Positions 23,959 through 32,916 of a stretch of DNA of 64,000 nt are shown here, piece by piece (positions within the stretch are counted from its first letter, which is position 1; each line of letters starts with the position of its first letter). Under the pieces are notes generated by a model. That model ran no database searches and was not told where the DNA came from. It saw only the letters and a program-made list of their open reading frames with translations. A program made the position numbers and the translations under genes. This DNA comes from Bacillus mobilis. GTDB lineage: Bacteria; Bacillota; Bacilli; Bacillales; Bacillaceae_G. The stretch spans positions 1-64,000 of the forward strand of contig NZ_MACF01000104.1 of NCBI RefSeq assembly GCF_001884045.1, written 5' to 3'.

Positions 23959-25398
23959 TTAAACTAAGTTTAATACAGTTACTTTTTCACGTGTCATAGA
24001 CTCAAGGCTCTTGCGAATACCTTGTGCGCCCATACCTGAACCTTTTACACCGATGAATGGGAAGTGGTCAGGGCCGCGCTCTGTGCGTCCGTTAATTTGA
24101 ACAGAACCAGTTTCGATTTTGTTAGCAATTGCAAATGCTTTGTTAATGTCTTTTGTGAAGACACTTGCTTGCAAGCCGAACTCTGATTTGTTAGCAATTT
24201 CAATTGCTTGCTCATCTGAAGAAACACGGATGATTGGAAGGATTGGGCCAAATGGCTCTTCCCAAGCAACTTTCATTTCTTCTGTTACGTGGTCGATTAA
24301 TGTTGGGTAAATTAAGTTACGCTCACGTTTGTTACCGATAACGATTGTTGCACCTTTTTCAACAGCGTCATCAACTAAACCTTGAACGAAGTCAGCAGAT
24401 TTATCGTCGATTAATGGAACGATTGTGCTGTCTTGTTCTGGAGATCCAACTGATAGCTCAGCTACTTGCGCTTTTAATAAGCTAACAAGCTCGTCCGCTA
24501 CGTTTTCGTGTACAAGTACACGTTTAATAGCTGTACAACGTTGACCAGAGTAAGAGAATGCACCGCTTACGATATGGTTTGCAGCATCTTGTAAGTCAGC
24601 ATCTTCACGAACGATACCAGGGTCTTTACCACCAAGTTCTAATACAAGTGGAATCATTGCAGCTTTTTTCGCTAAATGTTTACCTGTGTTTGTACCGCCT
24701 GTGAACGATACCATATTGATGCCTTCGTGTTCTACTAAGTAGTCACCAATTACAGAACCGCGTCCTGTCGCTACGTTTACAAGACCTTTTGGAAGGCCAG
24801 CTTTATGAAGTGCTTCCACCATTTTAATACCACTAATTGCACCTTGAGTTGCTGGTTTGAAAATAACAGCGTTACCCATAATTAATGCTGGTGCAAGTTT
24901 TGCAGCAGATAAGTTTACTGGGTAGTTAAATGGTGCGATTGCTAATACAACACCAAGTGGTGCGCGTTGGATGATTGCAAGTTTAGATTTCGTTCCGCTA
25001 GGGAAGCTATCGCCCATCATGCTTTCTCCGTGCATATGTAGAGCTTCTTCAATTGTGTAACGAATGAAATCAGCTGTACGAACAACTTCTTTCTTCGCAT
25101 CTTTATAGCCTTTACCGACTTCTTTCATAATGATATCGGCAATTTCATCTTGCATATTTACGAGCTCATCAGCCCATTTATATAAATATTTTGCGCGATC
25201 TTGTAGAGAAGCTTCTGCCCATGATTTTTGAGCTTCTTTTGCAGATGCAATTGCTTCATCTACTTCTCCGCGAGTAATTGCTTGTACTTGTCCAATTACT
25301 TCGTGTAAGTATGGAGATGGAATTTCGATTGTTTCTCCTGAAGAGCTTTCTCTCCATTCTCCGTTTAAATAAAATTTGTACGTATTGCTAGTTGTCAT
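23959..25398 (-). CDS. gapN: NADP-dependent glyceraldehyde-3-phosphate dehydrogenase
   Basis: A 479-residue aldehyde dehydrogenase. Start ATG 25398 follows AGGAGGACTAATC; 25 extra codons upstream are unsupported. Seen: the cofactor region APFNYPVNLSAAKLAPALIMGN, SFTGGTNTGKHLAKKAA, the general-base Glu in LVLELGGKDP, the catalytic Cys in SYSGQRCTAIKR, and late EEPFGPILP. The FNYP and GQRCTAIKR patterns and overall length match non-phosphorylating GapN, which oxidises glyceraldehyde-3-phosphate straight to 3-phosphoglycerate, making NADPH. Monocistronic. Confidence 0.93.
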   Translation of the reverse strand: MTTSNTYKFYLNGEWRESSSGETIEIPSPYLHEVIGQVQAITRGEVDEAIASAKEAQKSWAEASLQDRAKYLYKWADELVNMQDEIADIIMKEVGKGYKDAKKEVVRTADFIRYTIEEALHMHGESMMGDSFPSGTKSKLAIIQRAPLGVVLAIAPFNYPVNLSAAKLAPALIMGNAVIFKPATQGAISGIKMVEALHKAGLPKGLVNVATGRGSVIGDYLVEHEGINMVSFTGGTNTGKHLAKKAAMIPLVLELGGKDPGIVREDADLQDAANHIVSGAFSYSGQRCTAIKRVLVHENVADELVSLLKAQVAELSVGSPEQDSTIVPLIDDKSADFVQGLVDDAVEKGATIVIGNKRERNLIYPTLIDHVTEEMKVAWEEPFGPILPIIRVSSDEQAIEIANKSEFGLQASVFTKDINKAFAIANKIETGSVQINGRTERGPDHFPFIGVKGSGMGAQGIRKSLESMTREKVTVLNLV

Positions 25399-25594
25399 GA
25401 TTAGTCCTCCTAAAATAGCAACTTGTAAGAGTGAGTATAAGGTGATTGTAGGGTGTTTGATAACATTTTTCAAATGAAATGTTTGTGAAAACGATTTCTT
25501 ATTCTTTTTTTATTTTGTATGCCCTTTCTTACAGAACATTCCCTTATTTCAAAATGATGTAGCGTATATTTTTATTCGTTGTGCAAAAAAACAA

Positions 25595-25624
25595 TTGACA
25601 GAATACTCAATAAAGTTGTAAGAT
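25595..25624 (+). promoter_or_regulatory. Promoter of the bmr leader
   Basis: TTGACA at 25595, 18-base spacer and TAAGAT at 25619, 35 bases before the leader-peptide start. Confidence 0.5.
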
Positions 25625-25658
25625 TATAAATGGAAAATAAATGAAGGGGGTGTGCGTA

Positions 25659-25745
25659 ATGATTGTAATCGTAAATGTAATGGGCTTAGCTCTGTTAAAT
25701 GGCAGAAAACATTCATATCATTACGCAACCCGTACGGATATATAG
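25659..25745 (+). CDS. Leader peptide (bmrB-like), 28 residues
   Basis: ATG 25659 lies behind GAAGGGGGTGTGCGTA and reads MIVIVNVMGLALLNGRKHSY... to TAG 25745. It ends 16 bases before a terminator hairpin whose 5' arm can pair with the last part of this frame (ACGCAAC and GTACG at 25723-25736 against CGTAC-GTTGCGT at 25768-25779). That layout, and its place before BmrC/BmrD, match the ribosome-mediated attenuator bmrB of B. subtilis. It contains VNVMGL, shared with a second mini-frame at 25890. Confidence 0.7.
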   Translation: MIVIVNVMGLALLNGRKHSYHYATRTDI

Positions 25746-25761
25746 GGCATCTTTGTCTTAT

Positions 25762-25800
25762 AAAAAGCGTACGTTGCGTATATCGTAACGTACGCTTTTT
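25762..25800 (+). terminator. Attenuator terminator 1 of the bmr leader
   Basis: AAAAAGCGTACGTT and AACGTACGCTTTTT, extended by further pairs in the loop. Its 5' arm is complementary to the 3' end of the leader frame, so terminator and antiterminator exclude each other. Confidence 0.88.
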
Positions 25801-25812
25801 ATGCATTTCTGT

Positions 25813-25844
25813 GCATATCGTCAAGCGGCGGTATGCTTTTTTTT
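25813..25844 (+). terminator. Attenuator terminator 2 of the bmr leader
   Basis: GCATATCGTC-AAGC-GGCGGTATGC (10 pairs, with G-U pairs) followed by eight T. ATGCA at 25801 and TGCAT just inside the 5' arm can pair with each other as an alternative fold. Confidence 0.82.
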
Positions 25845-25889
25845 GTTTTCCACGTTACTATATAAAACTTTGGAAGGTGGAAAAATGTG

Positions 25890-25943
25890 ATGAGATTGTA
25901 TGGATTACGAAATGTAAATGTGATGGGTCTGGATAGTGGATAA
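25890..25943 (+). CDS. Second leader mini-ORF, 17 residues
   Basis: ATG 25890, behind GGAAGGTGG, reads MRLYGLRNVNVMGLDSG and stops at 25943, 41 bases before bmrC. It shares VNVMGL with the first leader peptide (both genes read GTAAATGT-A/G-ATGGG). No terminator lies between it and bmrC, so it may tune translation or be a remnant of a duplicated leader. Confidence 0.45.
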   Translation: MRLYGLRNVNVMGLDSG

Positions 25944-25984
25944 AGAAATGAGAGGGAAACGAGTACGAGAAGGGAGAGGTTACA

Positions 25985-27745
25985 TTGTTATCAGTATTAC
26001 TAAAGTTAAAATGGTTTTTTAAAGAGCATTGGAAGAGATATAGTATCGCCATTGGAGCTCTTTTAATTGTAAATATAGTTGAAGTTATTCCCCCGAAAGT
26101 GTTAGGGGTTACGATTGATAACATAAAAACAGGAACGTTATCGAACGAAGCAATTATGCAATCAATTCTTATTTTAATAGGGGTTACGATCGTTGGATAC
26201 GGTCTTACTTTCGTTTGGCAACATCAGTTGTTTGGGGGAGCATTCGTACTGGAGAAGACGATGCGCTCTAAATTTATGGGGCATTTACTTAAAATGACAC
26301 CGACGTTTTATCAAAAGAATCGTACTGGTGATTTAATGGCGAGAGCGACAAATGATTTAAAAGCAATCGCTATGACAGCCGGTTTCGGTATATTAACGCT
26401 CGTAGATTCGAGTTTATATATGCTTACGATTGTCTTTATGATGGGGTTTACAATTAGTTGGGAGCTTACACTTGCGGCACTTATACCGCTTCCGATTATG
26501 GCGTATGCGATGAATATATATGGAAAGAAATTGCATGAAAGATTTACAGTTGCGCAAGATGCGTTCGGTGATATGAACGATAAAGTATTAGAATCAATTG
26601 CTGGCGTGCGCGTTATTCGTGCATACGTACAAGAGAATGCAGATCAGGAAAGATTTCATCATTTAGGAGATGACGTCTACGAAAAAAATATGAAGGTAGC
26701 TAGAATCGATGCATTATTCCAGCCAACTGTAAAAATGCTTGTTGGTCTTAGTTATTTAATTGGTTTAGTGTATGGCGCGTATCTTGTATTTCAATCAAAG
26801 GTAACACTTGGTGAACTCGTTTCATTTAACGTGTATTTAGGGATGATGATTTGGCCGATGTTTGCAATTGGCGAATTAATTAATGTTATGCAACGAGGAA
26901 ATGCTTCATTAGACCGTGTGAATGAAACGTTAGCGTATGAACCGGATGTAAAGGATCCGAAAAATCCAAAGCTTGTACAAGAGCCGGATTATATTCAGTT
27001 TGATGATGTTACCTTTTCGTATCCTTCATCAACTGAAACAAATTTAAAGAAGGTTTCATTTACATTAAAACAAGGGGAAACGCTTGGGGTTGTTGGAAAA
27101 ACAGGAAGTGGAAAAACAACGCTCGTACGTCAGCTTCTTCGTCAATATCCGCTTGGAGATGGGGATATTGCAGTCTCTGATGTGACGTTAAATAACATAA
27201 CGAATGAAAATGTACTCGGCTGGATTGGGTATGTACCTCAGGAACATATTTTGTTCTCAAAAACAGCGAGGGAAAATATTTTATTCGGAAACAGAGAAGC
27301 GACGGAAGAAGAACTCGATAAAGCGATTGAAATTGCGGCGTTTACAAAGGATTTAGAGTTTTTACCAGAAGGGTTAGAAACGCTCGTTGGAGAGAAGGGT
27401 GTTTCTTTATCAGGAGGGCAAAAACAAAGGATTTCAATTGCGCGAGCTGTGATTCAAAATCCAGAAATTTTAATTTTGGACGATTCTTTATCAGCTGTTG
27501 ATGCCCGTACGGAAGCAGCGATTATTGAAAATATAAGAACAGAAAGAAGCGGGAAAACGACAATTATTACGACGCACCGTTTATCAGCTGTACAACATGC
27601 GGATTGGATTCTCGTTATGGATGAGGGCGAAGTAATGGAAGAAGGTACGCATGATCAGCTTATTAAAAGCGGAGGCTGGTATGCTGAGCAGTTCGAAAGA
27701 CAACAAGGGGAAAGTGAAAGTGCGGATAGTGGGGTGAAAATATGA
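25985..27745 (+). CDS. bmrC: ABC multidrug exporter half-transporter BmrC
   Basis: A 586-residue half-transporter starting at TTG 25985 behind AAGGGAGAGG. Residues ~15-300 hold six membrane helices; the ATPase domain follows with Walker A GKTGSGKTTL, signature VSLSGGQKQR, and Walker B LILDDSLSAVD. In this last motif Asp replaces the catalytic Glu (LDDS), the mark of the degenerate subunit in heterodimeric exporters of the BmrCD/LmrCD type. Its stop overlaps the start of bmrD by 4 bases. B. subtilis BmrC is 585 residues. Confidence 0.93.
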   Translation: MLSVLLKLKWFFKEHWKRYSIAIGALLIVNIVEVIPPKVLGVTIDNIKTGTLSNEAIMQSILILIGVTIVGYGLTFVWQHQLFGGAFVLEKTMRSKFMGHLLKMTPTFYQKNRTGDLMARATNDLKAIAMTAGFGILTLVDSSLYMLTIVFMMGFTISWELTLAALIPLPIMAYAMNIYGKKLHERFTVAQDAFGDMNDKVLESIAGVRVIRAYVQENADQERFHHLGDDVYEKNMKVARIDALFQPTVKMLVGLSYLIGLVYGAYLVFQSKVTLGELVSFNVYLGMMIWPMFAIGELINVMQRGNASLDRVNETLAYEPDVKDPKNPKLVQEPDYIQFDDVTFSYPSSTETNLKKVSFTLKQGETLGVVGKTGSGKTTLVRQLLRQYPLGDGDIAVSDVTLNNITNENVLGWIGYVPQEHILFSKTARENILFGNREATEEELDKAIEIAAFTKDLEFLPEGLETLVGEKGVSLSGGQKQRISIARAVIQNPEILILDDSLSAVDARTEAAIIENIRTERSGKTTIITTHRLSAVQHADWILVMDEGEVMEEGTHDQLIKSGGWYAEQFERQQGESESADSGVKI

Positions 27746-29742
27746 GCGTTTCAAAACGATTGTTTCAATACGCGATGAAAGTGAAAGGGACGATATTTGC
27801 AGCGATGCTAATGTTATTTATTTTCGTTATCGCAGAGCTTGCTGGTCCTTTCGTCGCAAAAACGATGATTGACGATCATATCGTTGGAATAGAGAAACCT
27901 TGGTATGAAACAGAAAAGAGTGAAGAGGCTGTTCCGTATAACGGTACCTTTTATAAGCGAAGTGATCGCTTTGAACAAGGTGAGAAAAAAGGAAAAGAAG
28001 TACGTGTGATGCAAGTCGGTTTTCAATATTATTTTGTGCCGAATAAAGTGAATACGGAAGGATCACGTACTGTAAAAGGTGATATGATTACCGTTCAAAA
28101 TGGTAAGGCGGTGCAAGTGTATAAAGCGAAAGCATTAACGAAAGAAGAAGTGTTTGCGTTTTATAAACCAGAAATAAACCGTCTACTTCTACTTGGTGGT
28201 GGCTATTTCGCTTTATTAGTAGTCGTTTCATTATTTGCATACGGAAAGCAATTTTTCTTACAGAAGGCAGCGAACAAAATTATTCAAATTATGAGGGAAG
28301 ATGTCTTTTCTCATATTCAAACGTTGCCGATTCGGTATTTCGATCATTTACCAGCAGGGAAAATTGTATCGCGTGTCACGAATGATACGGAAGCCATTCG
28401 GGATTTATACGTAACGGTGCTTGCGACATTCGTTTCTAGTATCATTTATATTATCGGGATATTTGCTGCGCTATTTTTACTCGACGTAAAATTGGCGACG
28501 TTATGTTTACTTATCATCCCGATTTTAATCGTTTGGGCAATTCTTTATAGAAAGTATGCGTCTGTATACAATCATAAAATGCGTTCACGTTTATCTGATA
28601 TTAACGGAACAGTGAATGAATCCATTCAAGGAATGCCAATTATTCAAGCGTTCCGTCAAGAACGTGAAACGAAAAAAGAGTTTGAAGAATTAAATGGCGA
28701 TTATTTTAAGTATCAAAATAAAATTTTAAATTTAAATGCAGCAACTTCGCATAACTTAGTGTCTGTATTAAGAAATATCGCTTTCACAGGTGTGATTTGG
28801 TATTTCGGTGGTGCTTCATTAAGTGCTTCAGGTGTCATTTCTTTAGGGATACTGTATGCGTTCGTTGATTATTTAACACGATTGTTCTCTCCGATTACAA
28901 ATATGGTAAATCAGCTTGCTAACTTAGAACAATCGCGCGTTGCATCAGAACGTGTTTTTGAATTGTTAGAGGAAAAAGGAGAAGCGGTAGAAGAGGAACG
29001 TATGCCTCGCTTACAAGGAAATGTGAAGTTTGATAATGTGTCGTTTTCTTATAATGGAAAAGATGAAGTGTTAAAAAATATTTCTTTTGAAGCGAAACAA
29101 GGCGAGACAGTAGCGCTTGTCGGTCATACGGGATCAGGAAAAAGTTCCATTATGAATGTACTTTTCCAGTTTTATGAGTTTGAAAAAGGAAAGCTTACGA
29201 TTGACGGTCACGATGTAAAAGAGATGCCGAAACAAGCAACTCGTGAACATATGGGAATCGTACTACAAGATCCGTTTTTATTTAGCGGAACAGTGGCATC
29301 TAATGTTAGCTTAGAGAATGAAAACATTTCAAAAGATCGCATCGTAAAAGCATTGCGAGATGTTGGTGCTGAAAGATTTGCGAACAATATAAATGAAGAA
29401 ATTACGGAGAAAGGAAGTACACTTTCAACCGGAGAACGTCAGCTTATATCGTTTGCTAGGGCACTTGCTTTTGATCCGGCCATTTTAATTTTAGATGAAG
29501 CGACATCTAGTATTGATACGGAGACAGAAGCGATGATTCAACAAGCGTTAGAAGTTGTGAAAAAAGGGAGAACGACATTTATTATTGCTCACCGTCTTTC
29601 AACAATTAAAAGCGCAGATCAAATTATTGTGCTTGATAGAGGAACGATTTTAGAAAAAGGCTCTCATGATGAGCTAATGAAAAAGCGTGGGCGTTATTAC
29701 GATATGTACAAAACGCAAATGGAAGGTAATCAGAGCGCTTAA
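27742..29742 (+). CDS. bmrD: ABC multidrug exporter half-transporter BmrD
   Basis: A 666-residue half-transporter translationally coupled to bmrC (ATGA overlap). It has a long extracytoplasmic insert between membrane helices 1 and 2 (residues ~45-150, ETEKSEEAVPYNGTFYKRSDRFEQG and on), as in BmrD. The ATPase domain has Walker A GHTGSGKSSI, signature LSTGERQLIS (an altered LSGGQ) and Walker B LILDEATSSID with the catalytic Glu intact. Together with BmrC it forms one pump with a single consensus ATP site, exporting drugs such as Hoechst 33342 and doxorubicin in B. subtilis. Confidence 0.93.
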   Translation: MSVSKRLFQYAMKVKGTIFAAMLMLFIFVIAELAGPFVAKTMIDDHIVGIEKPWYETEKSEEAVPYNGTFYKRSDRFEQGEKKGKEVRVMQVGFQYYFVPNKVNTEGSRTVKGDMITVQNGKAVQVYKAKALTKEEVFAFYKPEINRLLLLGGGYFALLVVVSLFAYGKQFFLQKAANKIIQIMREDVFSHIQTLPIRYFDHLPAGKIVSRVTNDTEAIRDLYVTVLATFVSSIIYIIGIFAALFLLDVKLATLCLLIIPILIVWAILYRKYASVYNHKMRSRLSDINGTVNESIQGMPIIQAFRQERETKKEFEELNGDYFKYQNKILNLNAATSHNLVSVLRNIAFTGVIWYFGGASLSASGVISLGILYAFVDYLTRLFSPITNMVNQLANLEQSRVASERVFELLEEKGEAVEEERMPRLQGNVKFDNVSFSYNGKDEVLKNISFEAKQGETVALVGHTGSGKSSIMNVLFQFYEFEKGKLTIDGHDVKEMPKQATREHMGIVLQDPFLFSGTVASNVSLENENISKDRIVKALRDVGAERFANNINEEITEKGSTLSTGERQLISFARALAFDPAILILDEATSSIDTETEAMIQQALEVVKKGRTTFIIAHRLSTIKSADQIIVLDRGTILEKGSHDELMKKRGRYYDMYKTQMEGNQSA

Positions 29743-29754
29743 TAGGTATGGAGG

Positions 29755-29787
29755 AGAACTTGTGATTTTCACAAGTTCTTTTTTTAG
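29755..29787 (+). terminator. Terminator of the bmr operon
   Basis: AGAACTTGTG-ATTTT-CACAAGTTCT followed by seven T. Confidence 0.95.
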
Positions 29788-30014
29788 TGAATCAGGGCAG
29801 TTAAATAAGAAGTATTGTTTTACCTTTTTCTTTATAAATGCTATATTAAAAAATGTTACTTATTTTTTGTATGTAGCGTTATTTTCCCCTTTTGTTTGAT
29901 TATGAAGAAAAAGGATAAACTAAATAAGAACATTTTCATTGAAAAATTGTTCAAGATTGCATACAATCAATATAGTTTTTAAATTCCTATCAGAATACTT
30001 GGAGGATTACCATC

Positions 30015-30812
30015 ATGAAAAAATTATTTTCAGTACTTGCAGTAACTACATTAGCGATCGGGATTGTAGCGGGCTGCGGTAAAGAAGAGAAAAAAGATAC
30101 AGCTAGTCAAGACGCGTTACAAAAGATAAAACAAAGCGGTGAACTTATAATTGGAACAGAAGGTACATACGCACCGTTCACATTCCATGATTCAAGCAAT
30201 AAATTAACTGGATTTGACGTTGAACTATCAGAAGAAGTTGCAAAACGTTTAGGTGTAAAACCTGTATTTAAAGAAACACAATGGGATAGCTTACTTGCTG
30301 GTTTAGATGCGAAGCGTTTCGACATGGTTGCGAATGAAGTTGGTATTCGTGAAGACCGTCAAAAGAAATATGATTTCTCTAGCCCATACGTTTCATCTTC
30401 AGCGGCATTAGTTATTGCGAAGGATAAAGATAAGCCTGCTACATTTGCTGATGTAAAAGGATTAAAAGGAGCACAATCTTTAACAAGTAACTATGCAGAT
30501 ATCGCTAAGAAAAATGGTGCGGAAATTATTGGTGTAGAAGGGTTTAGCCAAGCAGCAGAATTATTAAGTTCTGGCCGCGCTGATTTCACAATCAATGATA
30601 AATTATCAGTATTAAACTATTTAGAAACGAAAAAAGATGCAAAAATTAAAATTGTAGATACAGAAAAAGAAGCTTCACAAAGTGGGTTCCTATTCCGTAA
30701 AGGTAGCGATAAGCTAGTACAAGAAGTAGATAAAGCGTTAGAAGATATGAAAAAAGACGGTACGTATGACAAAATAGCGAAAAAATGGTTCGGCGAAAAT
30801 GTATCTAAGTAG
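30015..30812 (+). CDS. tcyA: Amino acid ABC transporter, substrate-binding lipoprotein (cystine type)
   Basis: A 265-residue lipoprotein: signal MKKLFSVLAVTTLAIGIVAGC with lipobox VAGC (Cys 21), then a family-3 solute-binding fold (GELIIGTEGTYAPFTFHDSSNKLTGFDVELSEEVAKRLG, FDMVANEVGIREDRQKKYDFSSPY). These match TcyA/TcyJ-like binding proteins for L-cystine, though other polar amino acids are possible. Start follows CTTGGAGGATTACCATC. First gene of a three-gene importer operon. Confidence 0.9.
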   Translation: MKKLFSVLAVTTLAIGIVAGCGKEEKKDTASQDALQKIKQSGELIIGTEGTYAPFTFHDSSNKLTGFDVELSEEVAKRLGVKPVFKETQWDSLLAGLDAKRFDMVANEVGIREDRQKKYDFSSPYVSSSAALVIAKDKDKPATFADVKGLKGAQSLTSNYADIAKKNGAEIIGVEGFSQAAELLSSGRADFTINDKLSVLNYLETKKDAKIKIVDTEKEASQSGFLFRKGSDKLVQEVDKALEDMKKDGTYDKIAKKWFGENVSK

Positions 30813-31497
30813 TGCGTTGGTTTCAGATCGATTGTCTACTTGGATAGATATTATGCAGTCTTCCTTCATGCCTATGCTGAAGGAAGCTGTGTTTACGACA
30901 ATTCCATTAACGCTTATTACATTTATTATCGGGATTATACTTGCGACGTTAACGGCGCTTGCACGTATTTCAGGTAGTCGTATTTTACAATGGATTGCTC
31001 GTATCTATGTATCTATCATTCGCGGAACGCCACTTCTTGTACAATTATTTATTATTTTCTATGGTCTTCCAACTCTTAATATTGAAGTTGAGCCATATAC
31101 AGCAGCAGTTATTGGATTTTCATTAAATGTCGGTGCATATGCATCTGAAATTATTCGTGCTTCTATCCTTTCCATTCCGAAAGGGCAGTGGGAAGCAGCT
31201 TACACAATTGGAATGACATATCCGCAAGCGCTAAAACGTGTTATTTTACCGCAGGCGACGCGCGTATCTATCCCGCCGCTTTCGAATACATTTATTAGTT
31301 TAGTGAAGGATACTTCATTAGCATCGTTAATTTTAGTAACAGAAATGTTCCGAAAAGCGCAGGAAATTGCGGCAATGAACTACGAGTTTTTAATTGTTTA
31401 TTTCGAAGCAGGTCTTATTTATTGGGTAATTTGCTTCTTATTATCTATCGTGCAACAAATATTAGAAAAACGTTCAGAACGTTACACTCTAAAATAA
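30799..31497 (+). CDS. tcyB: Amino acid ABC transporter, permease
   Basis: A 232-residue permease of the HisMQ type: [92 protein letters not shown] (the EAA loop). The annotated start at 30799 overlaps the previous gene by 14 bases and has no strong ribosome site; ATG 30853 would fit the family start as well. Second gene of the importer. Confidence 0.9.
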   Translation: MYLSSALVSDRLSTWIDIMQSSFMPMLKEAVFTTIPLTLITFIIGIILATLTALARISGSRILQWIARIYVSIIRGTPLLVQLFIIFYGLPTLNIEVEPYTAAVIGFSLNVGAYASEIIRASILSIPKGQWEAAYTIGMTYPQALKRVILPQATRVSIPPLSNTFISLVKDTSLASLILVTEMFRKAQEIAAMNYEFLIVYFEAGLIYWVICFLLSIVQQILEKRSERYTLK

Positions 31498-31525
31498 CCC
31501 TTTCATAAAAGGAGTTTTTGTTTTT

Positions 31526-32260
31526 ATGATTTCAATTCAACATTTACAAAAAAGTTTCGGAGATAATACCGTACTAAAGCATATAGATTTATCAGTTGAG
31601 AAGGGGGAAGTTGTTGTTATTATCGGACCATCTGGATCTGGTAAAACGACATTCCTGCGTTGTCTCAATGTGTTAGAAACACCGAACGCTGGTAATATTC
31701 GTATCGGTAATAAAGAGCTCGATTTCTCTCAAAAAGTATCGAAGAAAGATATTGTTAACCTTCGTACGCAAACAGGTATGGTCTTCCAGCACCATAACTT
31801 ATTTCCACATTTAACAGCACTTCAAAATGTCATGGAAGGGCTCGTTACAGTGAAAAAGATGGGGAAAGAAGATGCGAAGAAGAAAGCAAACTATTTCCTT
31901 GAAAAAGTTGGTCTTGCGGATAAAGTAGACTTATATCCGTTCCAATTATCAGGCGGACAACAACAGCGCGTTGGAATTGCTCGCGCGCTTGCGATGGAGC
32001 CGGAAGTGTTACTATTTGATGAGCCAACGTCAGCGCTTGATCCTGAACTCGTTCAAGAAGTTCTGAAAGTAATGAAAGAACTTGCGAAAGAGGGCATGAC
32101 GATGGTGATTGTAACGCACGAAATGCGCTTTGCACATCAAATTGCGAACCGTGTTATTTTCATGGATGGCGGTGTCGTTGTCGAACAAGGCACACCAGAA
32201 GATGTATTTACAAATCCAAAAGAAGAACGCACGAAGAAGTTTTTACAAATGTTGCAATAA
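31526..32260 (+). CDS. tcyC: Amino acid ABC transporter, ATP-binding protein
   Basis: A 244-residue ATPase: Walker [12 protein letters not shown]-loop [11 protein letters not shown], signature [15 protein letters not shown], Walker [14 protein letters not shown], and the VTHEM switch His. Start follows AAAGGAG with an 11-base spacer. Complete with tcyA and tcyB it forms an importer driven by ATP. Confidence 0.95.
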   Translation: MISIQHLQKSFGDNTVLKHIDLSVEKGEVVVIIGPSGSGKTTFLRCLNVLETPNAGNIRIGNKELDFSQKVSKKDIVNLRTQTGMVFQHHNLFPHLTALQNVMEGLVTVKKMGKEDAKKKANYFLEKVGLADKVDLYPFQLSGGQQQRVGIARALAMEPEVLLFDEPTSALDPELVQEVLKVMKELAKEGMTMVIVTHEMRFAHQIANRVIFMDGGVVVEQGTPEDVFTNPKEERTKKFLQMLQ

Positions 32261-32267
32261 ATGAAGG

Positions 32268-32300
32268 AAGGTCTCAAGGCATATGCCTTGAGACCTTTTT
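32268..32300 (+). terminator. Terminator of the importer operon
   Basis: AAGGTCTCAAGGC and GCCTTGAGACCTT, followed by five T. Confidence 0.95.
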
Positions 32301-32311
32301 GCCATATATAT

Positions 32312-32515
32312 TTATTTTTGGAATCCGCCAAGGCTTTGCTCAGCCATTGCAACTAGACGTTTTGTAATTTCTCCACCAACTGAACCGTTAGCACGAGCCG
32401 TAGAATCTGCTCCTAATTGTACACCAAATTCTTGAGCGATTTCGTACTTCATTTGGTCGATTGCTGCTGTTGCTCCTGGTACTACTAATTGATTTGAAGA
32501 ATTTTGGTTTGCCAT
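32312..32515 (-). CDS. Alpha/beta-type small acid-soluble spore protein
   Basis: A 67-residue SASP that coats and protects spore DNA. Family marks: the germination protease site with [19 protein letters not shown] (cut after the Glu of KYEIAQEFG-type sites), and [22 protein letters not shown]. Start follows AAGGAGGATATATTCCT. A sigma-G promoter (GTATA-N17-CATACTA) lies 115 bases upstream. B. subtilis has sspB among its yhe genes, so this is likely the syntenic orthologue. The untranslated leader contains a tRNA-like minihelix. Confidence 0.97.
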   Translation of the reverse strand: MANQNSSNQLVVPGATAAIDQMKYEIAQEFGVQLGADSTARANGSVGGEITKRLVAMAEQSLGGFQK

Positions 32516-32552
32516 AGGAATATATCCTCCTTAGAGTTATAAAAATTTTTTT

Positions 32553-32606
32553 TGGTTGGATTAGCTGGATTTGAACCAGATTATCGCCCCGTTTGGCGCT
32601 AATCCA
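32553..32606 (-). ncRNA. tRNA-like minihelix in the ssp leader
   Basis: In the minus sense 54 bases fold as UGGAUUAG (acceptor 5' strand), CGCC-AAACGG-GGCG (a small hairpin), AUAAU, then a canonical T-arm CUGG-UUCAAAU-CCAG, CUAAUCCA (acceptor 3' strand), A and CCA. The T-loop agrees with the tRNA consensus GGTTCRANYCC and the acceptor plus T stem total 12 pairs as in tRNA, but D-arm and anticodon arm are missing. It starts about 15 bases downstream of the predicted sigma-G start site. Confidence 0.55.
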
Positions 32607-32628
32607 TCGGTAATTAAGTTTGTACTCA

Positions 32629-32657
32629 TAGTATGGATGTTACCTAGAAAGATATAC
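32629..32657 (-). promoter_or_regulatory. Sigma-G promoter of the ssp gene
   Basis: On the minus strand GTATA (-35, 32657-32653), 17 bases, CATACTA (-10, 32635-32629): a full match to the forespore sigma-G pattern GHATR / CATWHTA. Appropriate for a SASP gene. Confidence 0.85.
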
Positions 32658-32783
32658 GAAATAATAATTTGTAAATTTTGTAAAAAAATATTAGTGATTT
32701 CGTAAAGTATGAAATAAGAGTAATCGTTGTATTTTTTAGAAAGAAGGCTAAACTAAGAGCGATTTGAAATATGTTTTTTGTTT

Positions 32784-32819
32784 GTATCCCGCTATTGTGG
32801 GGCAAATCATTAACTTTAT
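32784..32819. repeat. Possible deleted bcr1-type remnant
   Basis: TGTATCCCGCTATTGTGGGG at one end and TTAACTTTAT at the other resemble the two ends of the bcr1-like element at 13702, with the central hairpin missing. Short, so the match may be chance. Confidence 0.3.
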
Positions 32820-32916
32820 AGTTCTATTTTGAATAGGAGTGGAACAAAATGCTCCTATGCACGGCTAGATGTTCTCTTCAATTAACTTGTAAATGATAAC
32901 GTATGGAGGAATCGTG

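Noticed and set aside
25985-29742. Truncated or pseudogenic ABC transporter because of LDDS and LSTGE motifs
   Set aside because: Degenerate sites split between two half-transporters are normal for heterodimeric exporters; both genes are full length.
29788-30014. CymR or S-box control of the cystine-type importer
   Set aside because: The leader is too short and lacks the S-box stems; ATTCC...TTGGA near 29985 is too degenerate for a CymR call.
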